A stretch of DNA of 64,000 nucleotides from Calycina herbarum (taxonomy: Eukaryota; Ascomycota; Leotiomycetes; Helotiales; Pezizellaceae). Of this stretch, positions 10,577 to 21,815 are shown in pieces. The translations under genes and the position numbers were made by a program. The notes beneath the pieces were generated by a model, which was given only the letters and a program-made list of their open reading frames with translations, was not told where the DNA came from and made no database searches. The stretch's first letter is position 1; every line of letters starts with the position of its first letter. Where the stretch lies: assembly GCA_001414485.1 (NCBI GenBank), contig LLEY01000023.1, positions 310,001 to 374,000 on the forward strand, in the 5' to 3' direction.

Positions 10577-11642
10577 ATGGCCGAGTCTGTCGCCACCGAG
10601 AGAATGGATGAGTTTGAGCAAGCTCGCGACCAGTTTCTCGGCCAAATCTCAGCTGGGGAAAGAGCACAATTTACCAAGATCGAGTCCGCCAACGACTTCT
10701 TAAAAGGAATTAAAGATCTCGAGAAGTTTGCAAAGAACAGAGGCAAGTGGAGGAAAATATTTGAGGCTGTTAAATCGTGCAGCGAGAAGATAGAGCCATA
10801 CTTTGAGATTATCAGCATTCTTGTCTCATCGCATCCGGAATATGCTGCTATTGTCTGGGGAGCCTTCCGACTTGTACTCCAGGTGAGTCATCTTGTGGTA
10901 GTTGTCCGATATCCAGTTGACATTTTGGTAGCTAGCCTGCAATTTTTCCATCTTCTTTGAGAAACAACAATCTTTTCTTGCAATTATCGTGGCGAATACC
11001 TGCTTATGGAAGCCTCCTACCTATCTTGAAAGAAATTCCCGAATTTGCTGAGCCGACACGCTTTAGAAAAGCACTTCAAGCGTTCTACTTGGATTTGTTT
11101 CAAATATTTCAAGACATTACTCGTGTGTTCACACGGAAGAATGGCAGTGAGTTCCTCCTTATCCAAAATTGAAGTAATATTACCTAACTTTCATAGAACT
11201 CAAGAAAACCCCACTTGTTATTGGCCAACTAATGTGGCAACCATTTGACATGCGATTTTCTAACTCACTAGCACGAATTGGCATTAATAGCGGTGCATTG
11301 GACTTGGAGCTAGAAATAATTCACCTCCAGATTTCTAAATCTATTGCCAGTAGGCAGAAAAAGGAACATCGTTTGTTAAAGGATATCGAGTCTACATTAT
11401 CAAAGTATAAAGCTTCTGATTTAATCACTACTCGACAGATGAGGGAAGAAACTCGGATGGAAATTATCGAGTCCAAGTTGGCACAGTATACGGACCCTTC
11501 TGAGTTTATTTCCCCTGAGCAGAGAAAGGAGAATACCTGGATTGGAACTATCGACACCTTTCTCGTATCGGAACCATCGAGGCCCTGCTGTTGGAATATC
11601 AAGATCTTATCCACGAAACCAAAGGACAGCTTAGCGAGCTAA
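10577..11642 (+). CDS. Protein with the N-terminal domain of fungal STAND (NACHT/ankyrin) proteins, no NTPase
   Basis: Exons 10577-10882, 10936-11146 and 11197-11642 give 320 aa. The first ~170 residues resemble the helical N-terminal domain (DUF7708-like) of fungal NACHT/ankyrin proteins: GKWRKIFEAVKSC, SHPEYAAIVWGAFRLVLQ, FRKALQAFYLDLFQIFQDI and FTRKNG. The rest is Glu/Lys-rich coiled coil with repeated IEsxL units (DIESTLSKY, IIESKLAQY). Two points suggest decay. The usual continuation after VLQ (LASNF..FFEK-like) is present in the frame entered at 10932 but soon stops, so the open model needs the acceptor 4 bp downstream. Near the end, a second frame (GTIEALLLEYQDL) carries the better coiled coil up to a GT at about 11648. 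It may be an expressed short form or an early pseudogene. Confidence 0.55.
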
Positions 11643-11689
11643 AATTAGGTCAGTGTTCGAACGAATTTATTAGAAAGTTGCTAAGTTCA

Positions 11690-13594
11690 GTCAGGGTCCC
11701 TCCTTGAGAACATAAGGACCTGGATTAGATCGCCATTGTTCGTACACCCTTTCCATAGAGCGGTCAAGCTTCGTCACGATGGTACTGCGGAATGGATTTT
11801 CGAAGAAAATAGAATGTCCATTTGGCCTTCTAGGTAAACAAAATTGAGTTCCATCTTACTAGTAAAGTTACTGATCATTTCATAGATCTTTCGAGGATTG
11901 GTGGACAATTTACAACAATTCACAACCAAATTATTCCCCAAAGAATCACAGAGGATGGAGTGCTCATTACGAACTTTGGGACATTGGTGCCGAAGAAGCA
12001 GTCATCATAGGGGAATCTAACATTCCTCTTGATGAAGCGGAAATACGACGACAATTATCGAGGTTTCCCCCATTCAAGGAGAAAAAGTTGATCGACGAGG
12101 AATGTTTATTGAACCGAGAAAATCGAATATCTGTCCAGTTTCCGACTAGTATCAGTGAGGATTTGAATACAATCACAATCTTAACCACAGTCTTCAAGCG
12201 ATCTAAACAGGCCAGAGAAAGAGAATTGGATTTCAAAGTGTTACATCCAGAATGGCATTCAATTGCAATTCCAAATATGGCTACCGCGGCGGGGAGTTCG
12301 TCCCCAGGGTCATATCAAATACGCCCAGAATCTCAAGTTCCAGGAGAGCCCACTGCCGTGATCTGTCATGATCCGCTAACTCTGCTTGATTGTGGACACT
12401 TTTCAACTTATCGATTGACAGTAATTCAGAGCTATATTGTCTTCGAAGGACACAAACACTGTGGGACTCCGTTGGATGAAGCATCAATAGTAACGCTTGC
12501 GGTGTATCTATTATCGTACGCGAAGACAGGTCTCATTATCAAGCCACTCTGTTGTGCGCAAGATGTTTCTGACATACACGTGTGCACAATTATATCTTCC
12601 ACCCAACTTTACCCTTGATAGTCTTTTCATATTGGGGTCATCAATCACAACTCAAACTCTGGCACTTCACCAGAGGCATTGGAGCAGGTCCGCGAGACTA
12701 CAATCTTCTGGATCTGCTAATTGCGGTGAATATATACTCTGGATTTTCTATTTGCCATGTGAAAGATGTGCCAGGTAGGGCTAGGGTCAAAACCTGCAGT
12801 TTTCTGCATGTGGAGAATACCTACTTTACGAGTTGTATGGCAACGGGGATCCACAAACAATTCCCCTTATTGGTTTCGAACTTTACAGGATTGCATTATA
12901 CTTGAAACTCTATAGGTCGGCTGTTCAAGAAAGAAAAGAAGTAGAGAACGGCAGCGAAAACTCGATCGTAAAGCTTGGTAGGAGCGAATCGCAACGGACA
13001 ACATTCCAGAAACTCTCTCCATCTTTACTGCAAATGCTCACCCGTAACTCTGTTCCTTGCAGAACAGCCTTCAGTATATACAGCGGAGTTATTGATCAAT
13101 CACAAGCAGTTATAAAACAACATACACTTCCTAGTTCCATTTCGCCCAACCAATTGGTACGCCACCAAAACGGCGATTTAACTGGACTTTCCTTCGACTC
13201 GATGGGGACAACGCGTAAAGTTGAGATTATTTATAATAGTCATGGGGTCAAAGGGAGACAGACACTACTTGCGGTCCCCGCTTGGGAAGATGTTAAAAAT
13301 ATCGCTGTTGGTGTGCGAATGCCAAGTCAAACAAGAGAGGGCAAGATAACTTTGATTCTCAACAAAACGGAACAACCAATATACAACATTAGCTTAGAAA
13401 CCCCTTCTGTGGACCCAGCAATTATCACCAAAGACATTCGAGCGATCTATGACCACAAGTCACAGGTGACCAAACAAGTGGATCTGGATGGCGGGGCATT
13501 TCAAACTGTGCGAATGAAGAGTGTGGAGAATATCAAACCAAGAAGATATTTGCACTCAGCGACTCTTGATGTAGAATGTACCATGTATGTATGA
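11690..13594 (+). pseudogene. Degenerate reading frame downstream of the STAND N-terminal gene
   Basis: Begins with WIRSPLFVHPFHRA..RHDGTAEWIF, like the linker that precedes the P-loop in fungal STAND proteins; no P-loop follows. After an intron (about 11835-11891) a clear frame reads HYELWDIGAEEAVIIGE, DEAEIRRQLSRFPPF and RENRISVQFP, to a stop at 12618. The coding signal then moves to another frame (12497-13594), reading YLPCERCAR, two TAG codons at about 12775 and 12781, then ACGEYLLYELYGNGDP and a long open stretch to 13594. Frame changes plus in-frame TAGs argue for a decayed gene or two fused remnants. I do not recognise the second part; the paired CxxC in CERCAR suggests a metal site or redox motif only weakly. 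Confidence 0.5.
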
Positions 13595-13946
13595 CATTGT
13601 CTAATCTTACAAGAAAATGGTATGGTTGGTGGTAGTCTTGTTGAAAAGATAGAGTGTATAGATACTTCTGATTACTGTTCGGCCAACCTTTATTGCAGAA
13701 GAGTTGGATATATTCTAAGCATGATATAGATAGGCACTGACTCAGAAGGAAGATCGACTAGTATCTTCTATTTCAAAAGTTAAAAAGGCACCAGTGATGT
13801 TAAGGTAAATACACCAAATTTACTACTATCGGTTAAATTTCATTTTGCATGGTTGCTAACTTTGAAATTTTAGGTTTAGTCTAATATATCCCCCCTATAA
13901 AATTGTTCCTAAAATCATAACATGGCTTTCAAATCCTTTCCTCAAG
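13595..13946. other. Intergenic between convergent genes
   Basis: Both flanking reading frames end here. Mildly TA-rich; nothing recognised. Confidence 0.5.
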
Positions 13947-15963
13947 TTACGTTCTACAATTATTTGCATTGAATGGCGCGTTTGAGCCTTCACATGAGCA
14001 GGTACACCTTACAGGCGGCGACCCACTAATAATTCTACTCCTCAATGGGCCACCACTGCATTCCATTTCACAAGGGGGGATTAAATGCCCATCCGACTTT
14101 CCAGCATCCGGGAAGTGTGCAGGATCTAAAGCTCGGAATCCAACCTCATAAAACTGACCATAATCAGGGCCGTTCCACCATCCTTTATTGGGTCCATTAT
14201 TAACACATTTGTTGATAATGTTTTCAGTGCTGTCCCAACATTGCTGCCATTGGGAACCTTGAGAAGGCGAAGTACGAACGAAGTAAGCCTCAACGGTAGC
14301 GGACATTGCGATGTACATTTCGCAGGACGTTGGGCCCGGTTTGAGGGATACGAATTTTGAGTCGATGCCTGCCGGATTCTCGCACTTGTCATTGCAGAGA
14401 ACCTCTCGCATGCGGAAGAGGATATCATCTGGGGAGGCATGGCCTGCTTCAATGCGAAGGACTGGAGACACTTTTGGAACATTGTTGTTCCAACAGGTCG
14501 GGCTGTCGATTGGAGTCGTAGGAGTTGACGGTGTTGTCGCCTTCTGGAGGTCCTTGATCCAGGCGGCTCGCTGGGTCTGGTATGCCTGCGGGTATTCCGC
14601 ATCTGAAGCAAGCTTGTTGAGGTTGAGTGGTGTAATGGTGGTTTGAAGAAGCTGGTCGTCGAGTCGACACTCCATACTTGGAACAATATTGTCAAAGGAA
14701 GTGAGCTCGCCCTTATCAAATTTCAAGGGATTGGCATTGGGGTAGTAATCCAGAACTGTGTTCTGTGCAAGCCAAGGAAAATTATCTGGTGGGCCATCTG
14801 TACGTTGGTAAACAACGGGTAAGTGTGGATAACTATGTCAATAGTAAGCGTAGTTCAATTATTGAAGAGATTGAAAGTACTCACGATCCAATTTTCGACT
14901 GCACATACTTTGCAAGTGCAAAAAGTGCAAGGTTGTCAGCGTTGCGTTGCACGTACCAGCCAGTTGGCATTGGATCATTGGGGCTAGGTGGCTCATAGCG
15001 AGCAAGCATCTTCGTGCGCAGTGGCCCATACGCTTTCGTTCTCCAACGGGTACCATCTGTCTCTTCGTAATCAATTTTGAGGTCAATGATACGGGGATTT
15101 GGAGTATTGTCGCCAGAGGAGTCAGCTGCAAGATTCAAATGTGTCATCTCATGATACATAATGGCAGCTCTGTTCTCGTAAGTCTCCAAGTTGAACTTTG
15201 AGTTGTCGGTTTTTCCAGAACCATCCGCCATAGCCTCGCTTAAACTCGGTTTGCTGAAAAATATGGGACAGAAGTTGATCATTGGATAACCACTGTCAGG
15301 GTCCTTGTTCGTAGCATATGCAATGGCGCCCCCCTTGGGACGAGTAGGATCAGGTGGCTCGCAAGGATCTTGGGGTTTCTTTGGACAACGGAGCAGTGGG
15401 TCATCGCACCGGACCTAAATGACGGTCAGATCTTGATCTTGAGAACTTTAGTAAGACCACTTACATGAATCCAGTGGGTGAAAGGATACCCAAGCCATCC
15501 TGGATAAACTGTTGCGACATTTGTCAAGACAGCTAAAATCAATCAGCGTTGTTTATACTTTAAAGGAATCGGATGCACCTTGAATTTGCTTTTGTTGATT
15601 CTTGTTAAACGCCGAAGGACCGAGATATTCCAATGCTGCCGCATCATCCCAAGCAATGTCACTCTTAACACCAGCAGTATCTGCAATCTTTTGAAAATCG
15701 GAGTAAGCTTCGTTTATTTTGCCTCTCCAGGTCGTATCCGCTTTGTTGCAACCACTAGAATTCGTTAGAAGGTTCAAGATGTACTCCAAGAAATGACTTA
15801 TTACATACGTATAGCGTATCAATCTAGTTCCAAGTGCATTTTGTGTTGTAAACTCAGGATACGCATCAGCTTTATCATCCGCTGTGGGGTCGGGTTGGTG
15901 AAATGAGGTTTGAGCCCAGGCAGTCGAGAGGGAGAGAAGTAAGGGAAAGAGTGATGGCCGCAT
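13947..15963 (-). CDS. Secreted zinc metalloprotease with HExxH motif
   Basis: Five exons (15963-15809, 15754-15579, 15532-15465, 15414-14885, 14832-13947) give 604 aa in frame. Residues 1-16 (MRPSLFPLLLSLSTAWA) are a signal peptide. HEMTH near residues 220-224, within MYHEMTHLNLA, is a zinc-metallopeptidase signature of the type seen in fungal deuterolysin/lysine-specific-endopeptidase relatives (gluzincin/aspzincin-like). The third ligand is not assigned; an Asp in the DLKIDYEE region or downstream is a candidate. The C-terminal ~300 residues have many Cys (for example CSGG, RCTCSCEG) and no second catalytic motif. The start is the ATG at 15963, because the frame upstream has no ATG and the leader begins there. 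Well preserved and probably functional. Substrate unknown. Confidence 0.82.
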
Positions 15964-16564
15964 GGTGAAAGATTTTGACCCTTCGAAACCAAAAATAGAA
16001 AATGGTTCGTACACGTGAATGAAAGACTACAAAAAAACAAACCGCTTGAGAATGGGAAGGAAAATGCTCTGTAAAGAAAATACTGTTAAGTATTTATCAA
16101 GCTTAAGAACTGAGATTAAGTTAAGATAGTAGTGAAATCAAATACCCGATAACATGGTGTATATTACTGTGTTTCCAAATCAAACTCTCAGCTTGATCCT
16201 TTTAGGCGCGGGTGTCGATCCTTCCGAATGAATCGAAGCCATTAGACGCGCCAAAACCAGACAAGGCGACCATTAAGGTTATTTGCCTTATCGAGTTTAA
16301 AGTTATATAATCAGGATGACACGGCGGAGGCTGTGCAGGGTTAATCAATACAGTCAGCTGAACCCTTGCATAGGTGGGAGTTACCCGCAGTCTCAGCCCT
16401 AACTTTCCATACCCCTTTTAGTCAGACTGATAAATATTTAGTATGAAGAAAAATTCGGAAGTTTCGAGGCGCCTTGTAATCTCTCAGAATATAAAACAAT
16501 AGAATAGGTACTCTTATAAGGGATATAGAGGGCCGAATAGGCGGAAGTGGGCGTCTCTAATTTA
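15964..16564. other. Upstream region of the metalloprotease gene
   Basis: A CACGTG at about 16013 lies about 50 bp before the start codon (minus strand). No gene supported. Confidence 0.4.
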
Positions 16565-16805
16565 CACGGTCAAAAGTATAGGCGATTAAGGCTTCCAAAA
16601 TGCTCTGAAGCCGTGATATGGCACGAGGGCTGTATTTTGTGCTATTTTAGTGGACCCTCCTTATATTTTGGGGGCAAACCGTGTTTTTATAGGCTCGCTT
16701 AAGCCTATAGCTCCAGGGCATCGGCGCCTTTTACAGGGAGGCGAATCAGAAGCTTTCAGAGCATTACAGGCTACCAAGCTTGAATCGCCCATACTTTTGA
16801 CCGTA
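16565..16805. mobile_element. MITE-like element, about 240 bp, terminal inverted repeats about 46-54 bp
   Basis: The left end ACGGTCAAAAGTAT at 16566 is matched, inverted, by ATACTTTTGACCGT at about 16791-16804. The pairing continues inward through GGCGATT and ATGCTCTGAA blocks. TA dinucleotides flank both ends (16563-16564 and about 16804-16805), suggesting a Tc1/mariner-type TA target. There is no open frame inside, so it is non-autonomous. It sits between two minus-strand genes. Confidence 0.75.
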
Positions 16806-17281
16806 TCCTCTGTAAGGAGAAGCTAGAAATGAATACGTCGCAAGATAAGTGAGTTTTTTTTATTTTTTAAACCAAACCGTCACTTGAGGATTTTCTACTC
16901 CCCAATGACCTCGAACAGAAAGCCTCAACAGGTGGCTGCGGAGGATAGAAGTAAGATGGGATACAATGAACATTAAAGGATTTTGTTTGTGTGCAGTGGA
17001 TATGCAGGCCCTTCGAGGAACAGTTCGATAGAAGACTTGACTTAATTGATCGAGCCTCGATAGATCCATGGTCTACAGTTATCACTTACCGTCAGCAAAC
17101 GCTCAATGCATTAGAGAATGAGAATCGATATAAGCCTAGTACTCATGTTGATTTATTATGTACCGTAAGTGCATTAAATTTCCGAGGTCCTCGAGCGAAA
17201 AATTCGAAGGACCTAGTGGTCTCATATGAATGAAAATAGGTAAAAACAACTTAGACGGAGAGCTCAAAAATGCCAAAAGCA
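16806..17281. other. Intergenic, no gene supported
   Basis: The short overlapping open frames at 16860-17233 on both strands show no protein family. T-rich run near 16854-16868. Confidence 0.45.
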
Positions 17282-18939
17282 TTATCGAGCTGGTCGATCC
17301 TGTATTATTAAATCCGCTGCTCTCTCCGCCAAAGCATAAACAACACTCGCAATATTCCCCCTCCCAATCAACGGAATTACACTAGCATCTACAACTCTCA
17401 ATCCCTTACATCCATGAACTCTCAACCTCTCGTCAACCACACCCCCATCCTCTCTCGGCAACATACTACAAGTGCCCACCAGATGCCAACTTGACATCGT
17501 ACCAGCTCTTACTACCTCCCTCGCGATTTCTCGTGAGAGAGTATTCGGGAGTCCGAAAGAGGGTTGTATAATCTTTTCTCTAGTTTCCGAGATACGTAGA
17601 AGATTGCTAAGGGGAGGAGTTTGTGAGAGCTTTTGTGCGAATAGTAATACTCGAATGAGAAGCTCTTCGTCCAAGGGGTGGGCGAGAAAGTTAACGTCGA
17701 TTGCGGGGTGAGTACGAGGGTTTGAGTCGGTGATGTGAATGGAGCCACGGGAGAAAGGATGGGTTAATACTGGGACGGCGCCGACGTAATTTCCGGGGTC
17801 GGAAACCGTGAAGAGCTGGGAAGTGTCGTTCGAGGCGTGGAGATTTATGCCTGTGGCTCCGAAGTTGAACTGAAGGTCTGCTTCGTTTGCATCGAGGAGC
17901 TGCTTTTCTTGGAGACCAAGTTGCTTCAAGATTCCTGGATGCGAGCAGGGGAGACGCTGGGAAGCGAGGGTGGAGGGTGATGATTGGGAATCATCTAGAC
18001 TAGGGAGAGATTGGTGTGAAAGGAAGGCCGTGCCTGTTACACCTGTCGAGAGAGGACCGCATCCTTTGGTTGTATATTCGTTGAGTGCCTATTCCATTAC
18101 TCTTGGTTGTTTGAGTGTTTCGGCTGTTGCAATGCCGGCGACAACTTCATATGCTATTCCCAAGAGAGCATGATCCTTTTGATTTGTCAGTATGGCGCTT
18201 TTATAGAGGCATTCAGGGAGTTCAAACCTGTAAATTCTCTCCGACGCTCTCATTTTCAACGAATGTATTGATTCCCAAACCTTCCAATCTCTTCCTACCG
18301 CCAATCCCCGAGACTTCGAGTATTTGCAGGCTTCCTACAGCACCCGCACACAATATGACCTCTCCGGCTGTTTCTTTGGTTTTAACAACTGTCTCATTCC
18401 CGTCTCTTTCATATCTTACACCGATAGTAACCTCCTCGGTTCCCACCATCTTAAACTCAATGTTCTTCACAAAAGTGTTAGTGAGAAGATGTAAATTCGG
18501 TCTTCCAGCATTGGGCAGATAATATCCGGTAGAAGCATAGCTTCTCCTGGCATTGCCATCCATGAATTTTGGAAGCGAATACCCACCCAAGACCTCTTCC
18601 CCCCTTGGATCACTCTTAGGGTTCAACCCGAGAGTCTCAAAAGTCGGACCCCATGCAAGATCAAGCTCTCCCATTCCCTTGGGAAAGTTATGCTGGATAG
18701 GCCCTTCATGACCATGCAACTTCTCATCCCGAAACCCTGCCTCTGGAGGCAAGTGAAAACCCTCGGATTTTCGAAAGTAAGGAATCATGGATTCATAATC
18801 CCATCCCGGATTCCCGAGACTTTCTCAATTGTCGAGATCAAGACGAGAGGGGTTGGATAGTGAGGCCAGCAGTTCCCCCTCCAATGATAATGTAGTCGTA
18901 AAAGTTCTCATCTTCTTGACTGGTCGAAATGGATGCCAT
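17282..18939 (-). pseudogene. GMC oxidoreductase (AA3-type) with internal deletion and nonsense codon
   Basis: The start at 18939 opens a clean N-terminus with the FAD Rossmann motif YDYIIIGGGTAGLT (18939-18859), then runs into a stop within seven codons. The family resumes about 90-100 residues further on, at NPGWDYESMIPYFRKSEGF (about 18810), so the segment with the FAD-contacting Glu and the GGSSA-type motif is missing. Later parts are good: ATGYYLPNAG-like, CAGAVGSLQILEVSGIG, GENLQ, an intron (about 18222-18174), GIAYEVVAGI. TAG at 18089-18091 then interrupts before ALNEYT. The C-terminus keeps SWHLVGTCSM (catalytic His region) and GLRVVDASVIP, ending at 17282. Two independent lesions make it non-functional. 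Confidence 0.87.
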
Positions 18940-19415
18940 TTGTTGAGATTTGTAAACAATTGTGTTTCGAATTGTGGTCCGAGGTGTCGTGCGAACATAT
19001 TTAAAAATCCTAAAGCGAAGAGATCGAAAGATTGAAAATACCCCGGGATTTTATAGCACTCAACAAGTTTATTTTCATCCTCGTAGCCTCGCGATAGCCT
19101 ACGCAACTGAAAAAGGTCGCCGGGACTGAGTGCTTACTCAAGCATGTACATTTGCAACGACATTAACACCAAATTACCCCGCAAGTGAAAAGAACTCTTG
19201 TACGCCACTACATGTCCACTCAATTATCGTTGCTGCAATGCTGCATGGTGATTACGAGAATCCTCGACACACCGGACCTTGTGATCGAACATGTTGCGCC
19301 ACCGACTAAGATGCAATGTAAGAGACATTTATGGATATGGCATGTAGTCCCACAGGAGATCTCACGTCTGGTTGATCAACATGCGTGCTTAAAAAGAAAA
19401 GAGTTGAACGTGAGG
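18940..19415. other. Intergenic, no gene supported
   Basis: Upstream of the dead GMC gene and downstream of the DUF7580-type gene. Small open frames only. Confidence 0.45.
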
Positions 19416-21524
19416 TCACCTCCGAGTTGTATCAAATTGATCGCAACAATACTTCAGAGGTTCCACAACTTTCACAAACAGCTCCTCTCGACGTTTCTCC
19501 AGCTTAATATCCGACTCTCCGCTCCCAGGCATATTGTGTAAACACCATAAAATAGCGTCCGCGAATTCCGGTCCGGCTTCTTCAACAGCACGAGGAGACC
19601 ACTCTAATGCTGCTGCCATATCCAGAAACGGATTTGGCGTCGAGCCAGAGGGATATTTCTTCCGGAGTTTGTGATCCTCTAATGCGGTGCCAAAGCACAG
19701 CTCTAGCAGCATGATACCAAGATTTGAGAGACTCCGATCATGAGAAGTGTCAATGGTTGGAGGAGTGGGTGCGAAGTTGCGCGATATGTATGGCTGGTCG
19801 AGATATATTTCATCAGGGGCTGTACTACTTCGTAGGAAGAATATATCACTTTTCCTCCATTGGGAACTGATCCACGGTGTAGCATGAAGTTGAAGATGGG
19901 AAGAAGCGAGCGTGAGAGCAATAAGGTAGCGTTCTCGCCTTGTCAAACTGATCTTGGAATCTTTGCTAAGAATTTGATCCAGCGAGACGGTATCGACACC
20001 AGTTGTGCTATGATTCCCGAGTGGTTGGAGGGCAAAACGTCCGTCTTCGCCTTTCAAGCAGCAGCGTTGTTTTATATTGGTCCGATATGCTGCGATGGTA
20101 TCGCACAGATTGCTCACATTTACCATATCAATTTCATCGGCTCGCGATATCGGGTTGGACGTGTTGGTAAAGGTAACTTGGGGGGTTGAAGGGGGTGACA
20201 TTACGATACTTGGTACAGGTGAGATTTGTGGTGTGAGTGCTGGCTGCGGAGAGAGTGTTGCACTTGGGTATTTTAGTTGAAATCTCCAAATATATTATAA
20301 GTATACGTACCTGGCTTTGCAAGAAGCTTCAGTCTTGTCTTTTTTGAACTTCCCCATTATTGACTTTCTAAAAGACGACTTCTTCGGGGTAGGGGACGGA
20401 GAATTAGGAAGTGGAGTTTCGGGTGGAAGGGACTCGTTGGAAGCGACTGGAGTTATGATTGTCGTAAAGCTCACGACAGAGTTCTTTGGCTGACAGTCAT
20501 CCTCCAGCAGCTTTATATTTGTTTCCTGGCAGGTCCAAGACCAAGGTTTTGGTCTGAGGTTTTGTTGGGCGTAGACAAACATAATTCTGAAGTCCGCGTT
20601 CGAGTTCGTCCGGTGTTGCAGTAAAAGATTGGCTTGATGAAATATCTTGCAATCACAAGCCCATGATTGTGTCAAGATGTTGTAAAGCCTATCCGCGTGG
20701 CGCCAGAACTGCCACATCCCTTTGCTGACTGCAGATTTCTTCCCCACATCACGACTCCGTCTCAATGCTGCGATCCTATCACTTGTATCCAATAGCGTGC
20801 GTAGCTCATTGTTGTAATCCGTCAAATCTTCAAATAATTTATCCCGTTTCGATTGATTGAAACTCATTTTGATCCGCTGTGTTTGAAATTCGAAATTCGC
20901 TTTGCTCACATACATATCGATCGAGTTTTTTGCGGTTTTGAGAGGAAGACTAGTCTGCTATAACAACAAAAATTAGGACAATGACTAAACAAGAACGTAA
21001 AACAAATTTATCTGCTTTAAAATACAAAAAAAGGAGTATAAACAAACATCTTCCTCAGAAACTTTGCTCTGGAAGCCAGCCTTATCCATACCAAGCTCGC
21101 GCTTTAAATCAATCATGACATCCTGGATACGCTCGATGCTCTCTAGGTATAAATCGTAGGACTTTGGAAGCCTCTGTCTCAAACGCTTCTCCAATTCTGG
21201 GTTCGCCCAAGCCGGGCCATGGGGCTCAGCAATGAGCTGCTGCAATTCATCCTCGTCTGCAATCAATGGTAAGAGGAATTCCTCGAGGTTTTGCTCGAAG
21301 GCCAATTTGCAGATGTTAAGACCGTGAATCCAGATTTTATATGATCTGCGGATCTAGGTATGATATCAGCTCAGTACTACATTAGACTGGAGGAATCTAT
21401 GTTTCTGTTTCCTTACCTTCCAGAAGATCCCCAAGGTTTCGGCAGTATCTCGGTAATGTTCAAGAGCGCTAATGGTCAGCGGGAAGGCACCAAGAATGAG
21501 GCCGGCCACCTCGACGCCGCTCAT
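19416..21524 (-). CDS. DUF7580-type protein related to fungal incompatibility/prion-inhibition proteins
   Basis: Four exons (21524-21417, 21353-21048, 20957-20311, 20262-19416) give 635 aa. The N-terminus (MSGVEVAGLILGAFPLTISALEHY, written here in part) is a hydrophobic amphipathic helix followed by AFEQNLEEFLLPLI, GPAWANPELEKRLRQRLP and a coiled-coil region. This is the layout of fungal proteins with an N-terminal helical (HeLo-like) domain and a C-terminal DUF7580 domain. The C-terminal ~240 residues match DUF7580: SLDQILSKDSKISLTRRER, LIALTLASSHLQLHATPW, DIFFLRSS, LSNLGIMLLELCFG, FADAILWCLH, which looks like a degenerate protein-kinase C-lobe. A Ser/Pro/Lys-rich linker lies near residues 300-400. 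It is divergent from the zinc-finger/ankyrin gene, start codons 291 bp apart. Molecular role unknown; incompatibility or immunity is inferred from family context. Confidence 0.8.
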
Positions 21525-21815
21525 GGTTGCTTTGCTCTTGTTAAGATATCGACAACGTCGCAGAATGAGTGGAAGATGGGCACAAACTCGACGAGATTAA
21601 TTCGAGGGGATTGCGGCTCTGTGTCTCTACGCCACTCTGGTACTCGGTACCTACTGCTAGTGCAGTTTGGGGGCGATTTGGGGGCTATCATGCCTCTTCA
21701 GCCGCAACTAGACCGAATCTGTATTAGCCTGCCCCTTCTGCTTCATTTCATGTCAATGAAGTTTCTCACGATGAATCGGGTTTGCTGATTTCTCTCTTGA
21801 ACTCTTTCGCCTAGC
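21525..21815. promoter_or_regulatory. Shared divergent promoter, 291 bp
   Basis: The only DNA between the two start codons (21524 minus, 21816 plus). It holds a G-rich stretch near 21668-21690 and pyrimidine-rich leaders toward each gene. No classical TATA box stands out. Co-regulation of the pair is an inference from this arrangement. Confidence 0.5.

Noticed and set aside
11655..11665. GTTCGAAC-like tRNA B-box candidate
   Set aside because: No A box or cloverleaf around it; it lies in an apparent intron. No tRNA or rRNA gene was found in the window.
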